The notes beneath the pieces were generated by a model. The model worked only from the letters and a program-made list of their open reading frames with translations. It made no database searches and was not told the DNA's origin. A program made the translations under genes and the position numbers. Positions 1 through 6,198 of a stretch of 6,212 bases of DNA are shown piece after piece. The stretch comes from ANME-2 cluster archaeon (GTDB taxonomy: Archaea; Halobacteriota; Methanosarcinia; Methanosarcinales; Methanogasteraceae). The stretch covers positions 1-6,212 of the forward strand of contig PIXW01000053.1 in assembly GCA_003601535.1 (NCBI GenBank). The letters run 5' to 3'. Positions within the stretch are counted from its first letter, which is position 1, and each line of letters starts with the position of its first letter.

Positions 1-201
1 GGAGAATCAAAGGCGCTCAAGGATATACAGATAAGACGGGGCTGGACTATCCATGAATTGAAGACGGAACTCGCATACCGGCAGAAAATTCTCGAATATC
101 TGGTGAAGAATGATATCAGCGATTTCAAGATGATAGCAACGATCATCCACGCATATCAGTCCACTCCTGAGAAGGTGTTGCGAAAACTGGGGATTGCGTG
201 A
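1..201 (+). CDS. C-terminal fragment of a probable GspE/FlaI-family secretion or type IV pilus ATPase (5' end outside window)
   Basis: The frame is open from the first base and ends at TGA 199-201, giving the last 66 residues of a longer protein. The tail is helical and charged, with the pattern ELKTELAYRQKILEYLVKND followed by ISDFKMIATIIHAYQ and a final TPEKVLRKLGIA. As I know the family, archaeal type II/IV secretion ATPases (GspE, FlaI/ArlI, TadA-like) end this way: an Arg-rich helix, 'ILE-hydrophobic-V', an '(I)xDF/Yxx(I/V)AxII' helix, then Y-x(2-3)-PE-(K/R)-V. Such enzymes are cytoplasmic hexameric ATPases that drive assembly of pili or archaella at the membrane. The Walker A and B motifs would lie outside the window, so the call rests only on the tail. 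It converges with the PUA gene, 6 bp from stop to stop, and no clear terminator separates them. An unrelated helical protein is possible. Confidence 0.55.
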   Translation, partial: GESKALKDIQIRRGWTIHELKTELAYRQKILEYLVKNDISDFKMIATIIHAYQSTPEKVLRKLGIA

Positions 202-207
202 GAATTA

Positions 208-678
208 TCAAACAGTTTTATTGCCCAACCCGATCCGCACATCCACTCCGGCTCCGCGCTCGAATGAGAGCAGTTCGGATGCACACAGTTTCGCCTGCCC
301 CGTCGCAAGAAGATCATCAGTTTCATCCACAACAAGCACCTCATCGCCGCTCCGTACCATCGGATCCGCATCAACGATATGCCGCGCGAACGCTGTCTTT
401 CCCTGGCGAACGAAGGGAGCGGCATCACCGTTGACGACGGCACGCATTTTTGGGTACGGAAGGAATGCATGCAATCGCAATGCTCCGAGTTTTCCGAGCG
501 TGAATCGATTATCGCCTGCCCGCAAGGTCGCGATGCGCTCTTTACCATGCATGATCTGTCTGATCCTGCCGGTGGTGGACAACTGGAATGTCACATCATA
601 ACCAAACAGTGCTCTTCCTGCGCCGCTGCCAAACTGGTAGTCGGCGATGATCCGTACTTTTCTCAGATGTGGGTCCAT
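208..678 (-). CDS. Small archaeal PUA-domain protein (putative RNA-binding)
   Basis: A 156-residue soluble protein with no signal peptide or membrane segment. Residues 1-73 form a pre-PUA module with KVRIIADYQFGSGAGRALF near the start, then an STTGRIRQI segment and ERIATLRAGDNRFTL. Residues 77-151 are a recognisable PUA domain: MRAVVNGDAAPFV, a Gly-Lys then FARHIVDADP, the (V/I)RxGDEVLVVDE strand, and a closing LLATGQAKLCASELL with a small-residue, RG-containing last strand. PUA domains bind structured RNA and occur in pseudouridine synthases and archaeosine transglycosylase. This protein has the RNA-binding part but no catalytic domain, so enzyme names carried by homologues should be treated cautiously. 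Its RNA target cannot be read from sequence. The start is ATG at 678-676, without a visible Shine-Dalgarno motif, so a leaderless message is plausible. It is divergent from the zinc-ribbon gene and convergent with the ATPase tail. Confidence 0.85.
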   Translation of the reverse strand: MDPHLRKVRIIADYQFGSGAGRALFGYDVTFQLSTTGRIRQIMHGKERIATLRAGDNRFTLGKLGALRLHAFLPYPKMRAVVNGDAAPFVRQGKTAFARHIVDADPMVRSGDEVLVVDETDDLLATGQAKLCASELLSFERGAGVDVRIGLGNKTV

Positions 679-715
679 GACAATATTTATGTATCACGAT
701 GCGATAATAATCAAT
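679..715. promoter_or_regulatory. Compact divergent promoter region between the PUA and zinc-ribbon genes
   Basis: Only 37 bp separate the two start codons, so both promoters must lie here or reach into the neighbouring coding sequence. On the plus strand AATATTTAT (682-690) lies about 30 bp before the ATG at 716. On the minus strand the AT-rich ATTATTATC (703-711) lies about 29 bp before the ATG at 678. Those distances fit archaeal TATA boxes serving leaderless or near-leaderless transcripts, and neither start has a Shine-Dalgarno motif. The TATA assignments are by eye and the region is generally AT-rich, so they are tentative. Confidence 0.35.
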
Positions 716-844
716 ATGGATGATATTGACCAGTCGATGGTGTACTTCGTATGTACTGCGTGTGAATTCACATTTCAATCCGATCCGAACATCGCTCCGA
801 TCAAGTGTCCGCAGTGCGGGAGTGAGGATGTTATCAGGGCATAA
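716..844 (+). CDS. Small zinc-ribbon protein, 42 residues
   Basis: A micro-protein dominated by one zinc ribbon: C13-x2-C16, 14 intervening residues, then C31-P-Q-C34 followed by GSEDVIRA. The CPxCGS(E/D) second knuckle is typical of rubredoxin-like and other treble-clef zinc ribbons. Four cysteines in this spacing should bind one Zn (or Fe). The start is uncertain. ATG 716 follows the divergent spacer; ATG 737 would give a 35-residue MVYFVC protein, a common beginning for such ribbons; in-frame ATGs at 647 and 677 would overlap the opposite gene. None has a Shine-Dalgarno motif. The function is unknown. The archaeal RNA polymerase subunit P (RpoP) has a similar size and cysteine layout, but the C-terminal basic 'RI' tail expected of RpoP is not evident. 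The gene converges with rpoA2, 10 bp between stops. Confidence 0.65.
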   Translation: MDDIDQSMVYFVCTACEFTFQSDPNIAPIKCPQCGSEDVIRA

Positions 845-854
845 GACCTGAAAA

Positions 855-3536
855 TCATACCTGCGGCTTCACAACCAGATGCACATCACCGGTCCCAAGA
901 TGGATCGGCTGTCCTACGATCACGTTCTCGGTTACACCACATAGTTCATCGACCTCGCCGCGCATTCCAGCATCGATCAGATGGCTCACGGTCACCTCGA
1001 ATGCGGCACGTGCAAGGATGCTCGCCTTCTCACCGGATAGTCCGTGTCTTCCGATCTGCTTGACCTCGCCATCGCATGTCATCATATCAGAAGCGAGCAT
1101 GATATGTTTTATATTTACGTTCAGCCCCTGTTCACGCAGTGTGGACATGATCTCATTTATAATCGAATTTCTGGCAGCTTCGACGCCAAAAACTTCATGC
1201 ATCTCACCAGGGTGGTTGGAGATCGTCCGGGTTGGATCCACGCCCTCGACATCGAGAACCTTCTTGAGTGCTGTTCCTTCGGTGTACAGCACATATTCAG
1301 GACCTTCTTTCTGGATAACCACTCTTGGAATCTCTTCAATGCCTTTGAGAACCACTTTCTTGAGATTTCGACTCAACTGCACCAGAGAACCGAGACTGCG
1401 CTCTTTCGGATGGATTATGAGTGTATATCCCTCCGTATCGATCGGAATCTTCAATTTCGCCTCAAGTTTTTCGGTGATGTCTGGCAGTGTCAGTTTCCGC
1501 TCGTATAGAGCATGTTCATCGATCTCAACAGAAATTATAAGATTTGCACGGTCAGTACGGATCTCCCCCATCTCAGCGATGGTTGTTTTCTGAATCGACC
1601 ATGCTACATCCTGGGCATTTCTTTTGCTTGTACCGTCGGTCAGATACACGGTCATCACAGGCGTGCTCGGGTTCTTTCGTGCATCGAGAATCTCGATCAA
1701 TCTGGGAAGTCCGAGCGTTACGTTGATCTCTGCGACGCCAGCGTAATGGAACGTCCGCATCGTATTATGAGTGACCACCCCTTCAGATGTGACAAATGTC
1801 TCGAGCCCATCAACTGACAGGTCATATACATATTCACCGGGGGTATCAACATATCTGATTGAAACGATCTCGTCCCATATAACATCCTCATTGATCAAGG
1901 CATAAAGCTGCTTCATCTCTTCCGATATGTCGATTCCCTTCTCATCTGCTACCACTGCACACCTCTCTCTAAAGCGCTGCAGTGCTCTTCTCCCTATATG
2001 CTGGCGCACTGTGGCTGAATGAACGATGCGCTTGGGAATCCCAAGCTTTGCCGCAATATCCTCAAGCAACGTACCGAATCCTGCAACCATGTCGATGGAG
2101 TTGTATGGTTTTCCTTGCTCTTCAGCCATGGAACAGAGGGAGTCCAGAGCTTCCATCTTCTTACTCGATCCAAATCCTATCTTCTCCTTAAACAGGGGGG
2201 CGTACCTGAATGAGATGGAAAGGGTGTGCTCACGCGATGAGTGGTGCTTTGTCGATGATATGCCGAACCTGCTCAGCAGCAATGCGACCCCATCTATCAA
2301 CTCATTGGAGGAGGAACTGGCGCGTATCATCTTACGGTCTATTGATACGTTGCCATCTCCATCGAAATAGCCGCGCAGCATACTTCCAATGAACCCCTCT
2401 GGCGCACTGTAAGCAAAATCAGGAACTCTTTTGTTGTGAGATCCTTTACCGCACACGGTTACCATGAACTGCTGCAGCAGTGAAGAGTTGATGCGGATGT
2501 CATGCCCTGGTGCGAATCCACGGAAATTGTCATACTCATTGAACGAAAGGTCCCATCTGCCTGCGAACTCCCTGACAAGTTCCAGATAGTTTTCATCCGT
2601 ATTGGAGATCGTTGTGTAATAGGGCGCTGTGCTGCCTTCGGCAAGATACGCGCCAATGAACCAGCCAAATAACTCATCCAGTTCCACATATTCCGGGATG
2701 TGTGCCCTCCCATGATTCTGTACCGGATAAACGAATCCTTCCTCCAGTTCAAACGAGACATTTCCCATTATATGGTTGCCTAACTGTTCATGGGAAACTG
2801 GCACAGTGTAGAGATCACCATAACCCTGTGCGTAATCATCCAGTGCTGCTGCTTTCGCAAGCTCGCTGCCATACCAGTATTTATCCTTTAAAAGATACTC
2901 TGAGAGGTCAAGTGTTGTTGTGGTGGCGGTTGTTGGAATGTGACGCACCACAGGTATTCGATCTCCGTGCCGTAGCTTACTGCCTGCTATGGGCTTGATG
3001 ACCATGTTCTCCCTGACCACATACGAATGGTACGGAGTAGCTGTAATCTTCCTTCCTGAGCGTGTACATACCTCCAGTAATTTCCCAGGATTTTTGTGGC
3101 GGCTGCACTCAAGCACACGCTTCCATTCTATCCTGCCAGATCCATTCAAACTTGGTACATATATGGGTTCAAGCAACTGACATACTTCAGATCCGTTCGT
3201 CTCACTGCTACCGAAGCGCTGAATCAAACGATCCACAAGTGAACCGATCCGGGTAACCTCCATACCATTTCCCATATCAACCAGCACTTTCTCGTCCTTT
3301 GGAAGAGACATCTGCGTCCCGGGTTCTCCGATCGACTGCGCGGCAACCACGCCAACCGGATCGCACGGTTCGGTGCGGGCACGTTCATAACCATCTATAA
3401 CACGGGTAATGATCTCATCCAGTTGCTCTTCATCAGGTACTGCTTCGAGCAGCTCCTCTTGCAGAATACCCTTTATCTTTGGCGGCAGTGAGAGCGTAGC
3501 TACCCTCTCTCTGATGGTTTCTGCTGTTACGCTCAC
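855..3536 (-). CDS. rpoA2: DNA-directed RNA polymerase subunit A'' (Rpo1C) precursor with intein
   Basis: Encodes an 893-residue precursor of the C-terminal part of the largest RNA polymerase subunit, part of the cytoplasmic archaeal core enzyme. Extein residues 1-76 run from the start through VGVVAAQSIGEPGTQM; residues 592-893 begin TMRTFHYAGVAEINVTLGLP and end VHLVVKPQV. Between them lies a 515-residue intein (77-591). The two exteins join to a 378-residue protein, the usual length for A''. The junction reads GEPGTQM-TMRTFHYAG, the trigger-loop segment matching TLNTFHFAG in yeast Rpb1, and keeps the catalytic-loop His. The C-terminal part contains the conserved DGEVKQIGRHGLSGEKASIL and HLGTGDVHL stretches. 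The start is GTG 3536-3534, overlapping the rpoA1 stop as GTGA and preceded by GGAGG with a 7-base spacer, so translation is probably coupled to rpoA1. The following minus-strand genes are not the usual rpl30e/nusA. Confidence 0.97.
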   Translation of the reverse strand: MSVTAETIRERVATLSLPPKIKGILQEELLEAVPDEEQLDEIITRVIDGYERARTEPCDPVGVVAAQSIGEPGTQMSLPKDEKVLVDMGNGMEVTRIGSLVDRLIQRFGSSETNGSEVCQLLEPIYVPSLNGSGRIEWKRVLECSRHKNPGKLLEVCTRSGRKITATPYHSYVVRENMVIKPIAGSKLRHGDRIPVVRHIPTTATTTTLDLSEYLLKDKYWYGSELAKAAALDDYAQGYGDLYTVPVSHEQLGNHIMGNVSFELEEGFVYPVQNHGRAHIPEYVELDELFGWFIGAYLAEGSTAPYYTTISNTDENYLELVREFAGRWDLSFNEYDNFRGFAPGHDIRINSSLLQQFMVTVCGKGSHNKRVPDFAYSAPEGFIGSMLRGYFDGDGNVSIDRKMIRASSSSNELIDGVALLLSRFGISSTKHHSSREHTLSISFRYAPLFKEKIGFGSSKKMEALDSLCSMAEEQGKPYNSIDMVAGFGTLLEDIAAKLGIPKRIVHSATVRQHIGRRALQRFRERCAVVADEKGIDISEEMKQLYALINEDVIWDEIVSIRYVDTPGEYVYDLSVDGLETFVTSEGVVTHNTMRTFHYAGVAEINVTLGLPRLIEILDARKNPSTPVMTVYLTDGTSKRNAQDVAWSIQKTTIAEMGEIRTDRANLIISVEIDEHALYERKLTLPDITEKLEAKLKIPIDTEGYTLIIHPKERSLGSLVQLSRNLKKVVLKGIEEIPRVVIQKEGPEYVLYTEGTALKKVLDVEGVDPTRTISNHPGEMHEVFGVEAARNSIINEIMSTLREQGLNVNIKHIMLASDMMTCDGEVKQIGRHGLSGEKASILARAAFEVTVSHLIDAGMRGEVDELCGVTENVIVGQPIHLGTGDVHLVVKPQV
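1959..2108 (-). other. Basic helical segment between endonuclease and C-terminal splicing region, possible DNA-recognition module
   Basis: Intein residues about 401-450 lie after the endonuclease core and before block F. They include IAAKLGIPKRIVHSATVRQ followed by an Arg-rich stretch (HIGRRALQRFRERC). The pattern of a short helix, 'LGIP' turn and second helix, then basic residues, resembles a helix-turn-helix. Extra DNA-binding modules of this kind are known in some archaeal LAGLIDADG inteins. The assignment is by pattern only; it could simply be a linker of the splicing domain. Confidence 0.4.
2169..2690 (-). other. LAGLIDADG (DOD) homing endonuclease domain within the intein
   Basis: The domain covers roughly intein residues 207-380 and contains two LAGLIDADG helices. 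The first is at 2634-2660 (FIGAYLAEG, acidic residue E224) and the second at 2352-2378 (LRGYFDGDG, acidic residue D318). In this family the last acidic residue of each motif coordinates the metal at the cleavage site, and both are kept here. No stop or frameshift interrupts the domain. It should be a monomeric, pseudosymmetric endonuclease cutting an intein-free rpoA2 allele at the GTQM/TMRT junction. Activity is inferred from intact motifs only. Domain limits are approximate. Confidence 0.88.
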
Positions 3537-6166
3537 TCTTTTGCCTCCGTCACATCCTTCACGATCCGCTGTATATGGTCACGACCAAATTCGCGTGCAG
3601 GATCGACTCCATCCTCTCCATAAAGGGTCTGCACAACCATGCCGCGCGTATCCCTGACCGTACCATCATGCTGCGCCTCCAGATCTTGAAGTGCATTCAC
3701 CATCCTTCGCTGGAGATACCCTGACTGGGATGTTCGCACCGCTGTATCCACCAGACCCTCTCTTCCGCCAACTGCGTGGAAGAAGTATTCGGTTGGCGAA
3801 AGCCCACTCTTATAAGAGGATTGTACAAATCCGTGAGCCTCTGCACCGCGATCCCCTTTTTTGAAATGCGGTAGCGTGCGACCCGCGTATCCTCTACGGA
3901 TGCGCTCACCTCTCACTGCTTGCTGCCCGACACATGCAGCCATCTGTGACAGATTGAGCATCGAACCCCTTGCTCCGGATACTGCCATCGCAACAGCAGA
4001 ATTGTCGATACCAAGATGCAGACCTGCAGTATCGCCAGCCTTGTCGCGAACCCTTCCGAGAACCCCCATGATCCGCAGTTCGAGTGTCTCCTCAGTTGTC
4101 CGTCCTGGCAGCGGCTCAAGTTCGCGATGCTCATACTTATCGATCAGATCTGCGATACCTTCTTTGCCATACATAGCTTCCTTATCGATCTCCTGTATCT
4201 GTTTCTTTGCTTCTTCTGGAATGTCCTCGTCATCGATTCCGAAACTGAATCCATGATACATGATGCCCCGGATCGCAAGATTGGTCACGTTATCCACAAA
4301 CTCTGCCCCTGCGGCGGCACCGAACTCTCTTATGATCTTGTTGACGATGACCCCCTTGAATGCACCGATCGATTTTTCATCGATGGTTCCGCATAATAAT
4401 TCTCCATTCCGTATGACGACATAAGCATCGTTCGGGCAGTTCTCCTTCTCGCATACATCACATTCCTTGCAGATCTCTGCCTTGTATTCGAGATTCAGAC
4501 TATCCGGTAGAATCTGACTGAATATCTGTTTTCCGGTCCAGTATGGTATATCATCCTCGATATGATCCGGCGGTGGAAGGTCGCGAACACCGGTCTTCCG
4601 CAGGATCTCAAGTGCGCTGTTCTTGTCGATCTGTTTCTCACGTGTTAAGAGGAACATGCCGGTGATGTGATCGTGTATCCCTCCGATGATCGGTCCTCCG
4701 AATCTTGGCGAGAGGATGTTCTCCTGCACCCGCATCAGTATCTTTGCTTCTGCTCTTGCCTCTTCTGACTGCTGAACATGGATGTTCATCTCATCGCCAT
4801 CGAAATCAGCATTGTACGGTGGACATACTGCTGGATTCAACCGAAACGTCTTCCCTGGCATGACCTTGACTCCGTGTGCCATGATACTCATCTTGTGGAG
4901 CGATGGCTGTCTGTTGAATAGTACGATATCGCCATCCTTGAGATGCCTGTCAACAAACCATCCGCATTCGAGCATCTCGGCAATTTCCTCCCGATTGATA
5001 TCGCTGATCTTTAGCCTGTGCCCATCTGTCCGCACCACATAGTTTGCACCCGGGTGATTATCCGGACCGCGGCGTACATACTCTCTCAATTCTTCGATGT
5101 TTCTTGGCACAACCTTGAGCGTGTAAGTCAGTTCTTTTGCAACCGCCTCTGGCACGCCAACCTCATTTATCGATAGATTCGGATCTGGCGAGATCACTGT
5201 TCTCCCGCTGAAATTCACACGCTTACCAGAGAGACTCCCCCTGAATCTACCTTCCTTACCTTTCAGGCGTTGAGATAACGTCTTAAGCGGTCTCCCGCTT
5301 CTGTGTCTTGCCGGTGGTATCCCTGAGACACTGTTATCCAGGAATGTGGTTATATGGTACTGCAACAGTTCCCACAGATCCTCGATGATCAACTGGGGTG
5401 CGCCTGCTTCCTTGTTCTCCTGAAACCGCTGATTGATGCGGATGATGTCCACGAGTTTATGTGTCAGATCGTCCTCGCTGCGCTGCCCTGTCTGAAGTGT
5501 GATCGATGGGCGCACCGTAACAGGCGGCACAGGCAGCACTGTTAAGATCATCCATTCAGGACGTGCATTATTCGGGTCCATACCGAAGACAATGATATCC
5601 TCATCAGGTATGCGCTCGAACCGATCCCTGATATCAGTCGGAAGAAGTTTATTTTCATCCTCGTAGTATGTGGTAGGCTTTTCATAAGCGATCTTCAGTT
5701 GATGCTCACCACAGTACGGACACACCTCAACCTTACTTGCCTCGGAGAACACCTGTTCAACCAGCGGATCGATGGTCTGTCCAATGCTCCGTAGAGCCTC
5801 GATCTGTTCGAGATGTTCCTTCTTTACCACAGGCTCGATGAGCAACCTGCTGCAACTTCGGCACGTACTTCGCAGTATATTTCGTATCTGTCTGGCAAAT
5901 CCAACATGCACGCAGGGCGCTACCAGTTCGATGTGTCCGAAATGACCTGGACACTCTCCAGCCCTGCCGTTACAGGTTTTGCACCGCAACCCAGGATCGA
6001 TGACCCCGAGCCTGGGATCCATCAGCCCCATATCGATCGGAAACCCGTCCTCATCATACGTATCTGCCGTGATGATTCTGGTGACACTCATGTTCCGGTA
6101 TTCCTGCGGTGAAATTAAGCCAAATTTTATCCTTGCGATTCTCTTTGGAGCGCTCATCGGTTTCAT
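3533..6166 (-). CDS. rpoA1: DNA-directed RNA polymerase subunit A' (Rpo1N)
   Basis: Encodes the N-terminal two thirds of the RNA polymerase largest subunit (877 residues from ATG 6166). It carries the clamp zinc ligands C62-x2-C65-x6-C72-x2-H75, a second set C102/C105 and C149/C152, the conserved LSGKRVNFSGRTVISPDPNL region, and the catalytic magnesium motif NADFDGD (residues 452-458, nucleotides 4793-4813). The end contains the bridge-helix region, SPTEYFFHAVGGREGLVDTA and on, and finishes at the normal A'/A'' split. No intein is present here. Conservation begins at SAPKRIARIKFGL, so ATG 6166 (MKPMSAPKR) or ATG 6157 (MSAPKR) is the start; the frame also stays open to a GTG at 6211. No good Shine-Dalgarno motif precedes either ATG. 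An extra cysteine cluster lies at 4436-4471. The 5' context (rpoB) is outside the window. Confidence 0.96.
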   Translation of the reverse strand: MKPMSAPKRIARIKFGLISPQEYRNMSVTRIITADTYDEDGFPIDMGLMDPRLGVIDPGLRCKTCNGRAGECPGHFGHIELVAPCVHVGFARQIRNILRSTCRSCSRLLIEPVVKKEHLEQIEALRSIGQTIDPLVEQVFSEASKVEVCPYCGEHQLKIAYEKPTTYYEDENKLLPTDIRDRFERIPDEDIIVFGMDPNNARPEWMILTVLPVPPVTVRPSITLQTGQRSEDDLTHKLVDIIRINQRFQENKEAGAPQLIIEDLWELLQYHITTFLDNSVSGIPPARHRSGRPLKTLSQRLKGKEGRFRGSLSGKRVNFSGRTVISPDPNLSINEVGVPEAVAKELTYTLKVVPRNIEELREYVRRGPDNHPGANYVVRTDGHRLKISDINREEIAEMLECGWFVDRHLKDGDIVLFNRQPSLHKMSIMAHGVKVMPGKTFRLNPAVCPPYNADFDGDEMNIHVQQSEEARAEAKILMRVQENILSPRFGGPIIGGIHDHITGMFLLTREKQIDKNSALEILRKTGVRDLPPPDHIEDDIPYWTGKQIFSQILPDSLNLEYKAEICKECDVCEKENCPNDAYVVIRNGELLCGTIDEKSIGAFKGVIVNKIIREFGAAAGAEFVDNVTNLAIRGIMYHGFSFGIDDEDIPEEAKKQIQEIDKEAMYGKEGIADLIDKYEHRELEPLPGRTTEETLELRIMGVLGRVRDKAGDTAGLHLGIDNSAVAMAVSGARGSMLNLSQMAACVGQQAVRGERIRRGYAGRTLPHFKKGDRGAEAHGFVQSSYKSGLSPTEYFFHAVGGREGLVDTAVRTSQSGYLQRRMVNALQDLEAQHDGTVRDTRGMVVQTLYGEDGVDPAREFGRDHIQRIVKDVTEAKE
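3544..3548 (-). promoter_or_regulatory. Shine-Dalgarno site of rpoA2 inside the end of rpoA1
   Basis: GGAGG on the minus strand, 7 bases before the GTG start at 3536. It lies within the last codons of rpoA1 and supports the GTG start over later in-frame choices. With the GTGA stop/start overlap (3533-3536) it points to translational coupling, which would help equal production of the two halves of the largest subunit. Confidence 0.85.
4436..4471 (-). other. Four-cysteine cluster in RpoA' (C-x2-C-x2-C-x4-C)
   Basis: Residues 566-577 from the ATG 6166 start read CKECDVCEKENC, followed by PNDAYVVIRNG. The close spacing would suit a zinc or Fe-S site and is separate from the N-terminal clamp zinc ligands. 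I believe similar Cys-rich segments occur in A' of some methanogens, but I cannot verify how widespread it is. Metal binding is inferred. Confidence 0.55.
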
Positions 6167-6171
6167 TGTAT

Positions 6172-6184
6172 ACCAGTCTCTGGT
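6172..6184. repeat. 13-bp palindrome just upstream of rpoA1
   Basis: ACCAG-TCT-CTGGT on the plus strand: perfect 5-bp arms around a 3-bp centre. It lies between the possible TATA element and ATG 6166, where a regulator could block polymerase. An arm this short can occur by chance, and no second copy was noticed. Confidence 0.25.
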
Positions 6185-6192
6185 GTGTATGG

Positions 6193-6198
6193 GATAAA
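6193..6198 (-). promoter_or_regulatory. Possible TATA element upstream of rpoA1
   Basis: On the minus strand TTTATC, preceded by an A-rich run (AAAACC) that could act as a BRE. Its centre is about 29 bases before ATG 6166, which fits a transcript with almost no leader. This would also explain the missing Shine-Dalgarno motif. It is a weak match and may instead lie in an upstream operon gene. Confidence 0.3.

Larger units (their letters stand above)
1764..3308 (-). mobile_element. RpoA'' intein (515 residues) with LAGLIDADG homing endonuclease
   Basis: An in-frame insertion, absent from ordinary A'' subunits, with the layout of a class 1 intein. It begins with Ser (TCT 3306-3308) after extein Met76 and ends VVTHN (Asn codon 1764-1766) before extein Thr592. 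Intein numbering: block B is the T91-P-Y-H94 motif in GRKITATPYHSYVV; block C is FIGAYLAEG at 217-225; a KRVPDF segment at 293-298 fits block D; block E is LRGYFDGDG at 311-319; block F is VYDLSVDGLETF near 494-505; block G is the terminal THN. The splicing nucleophiles are Ser1 and Thr+1, with the penultimate His and final Asn needed for Asn cyclisation. All are present, so splicing should be functional. The N- and C-terminal splicing regions flank the endonuclease, and the reading frame is intact. Inteins in archaeal RpoA'' are known; whether this site matches a catalogued allele would need alignment. Confidence 0.96.

Noticed and set aside
208..678. PUA protein as a pseudouridine synthase or archaeosine transglycosylase
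   Set aside because: At 156 residues it has no room for a catalytic domain and none is visible; only the RNA-binding PUA module and its preceding segment are supported.
156..723. Several overlapping open frames on both strands around the PUA gene
   Set aside because: They overlap the PUA coding frame, which has clear domain conservation; the alternatives are rich in Arg, Ser and Cys and show no family pattern.
716..844. Zinc-ribbon gene as RNA polymerase subunit RpoP
   Set aside because: Length and cysteine spacing are similar, but the residues after the second knuckle (GSEDVIRA) lack the basic RI-type tail expected of RpoP, so the name was not assigned.
845..854. Transcription terminator between the convergent zinc-ribbon and rpoA2 genes
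   Set aside because: Only 10 bp with no hairpin; the only T-run is four bases after the rpoA2 stop on the minus strand, too weak to call.
1018..1593. 191-residue plus-strand open frame
   Set aside because: It is antisense to the conserved C-terminal extein of RpoA''; the Ser/Ile/Phe-rich translation has no recognisable motif and is a shadow of rpoA2 codon bias.
855..3536. rpoA2 as a fusion gene or misassembly because of its unusual length
   Set aside because: The extra 515 residues have all intein splicing blocks with exact Ser and His-Asn/Thr boundaries, and the exteins join cleanly to a normal A''.
3861..4396. Plus-strand open frames of 131 and 126 residues opposite rpoA1
   Set aside because: Ser/Cys-rich and hydrophobic runs are the complement of conserved RpoA' codons; no start context or known motif.
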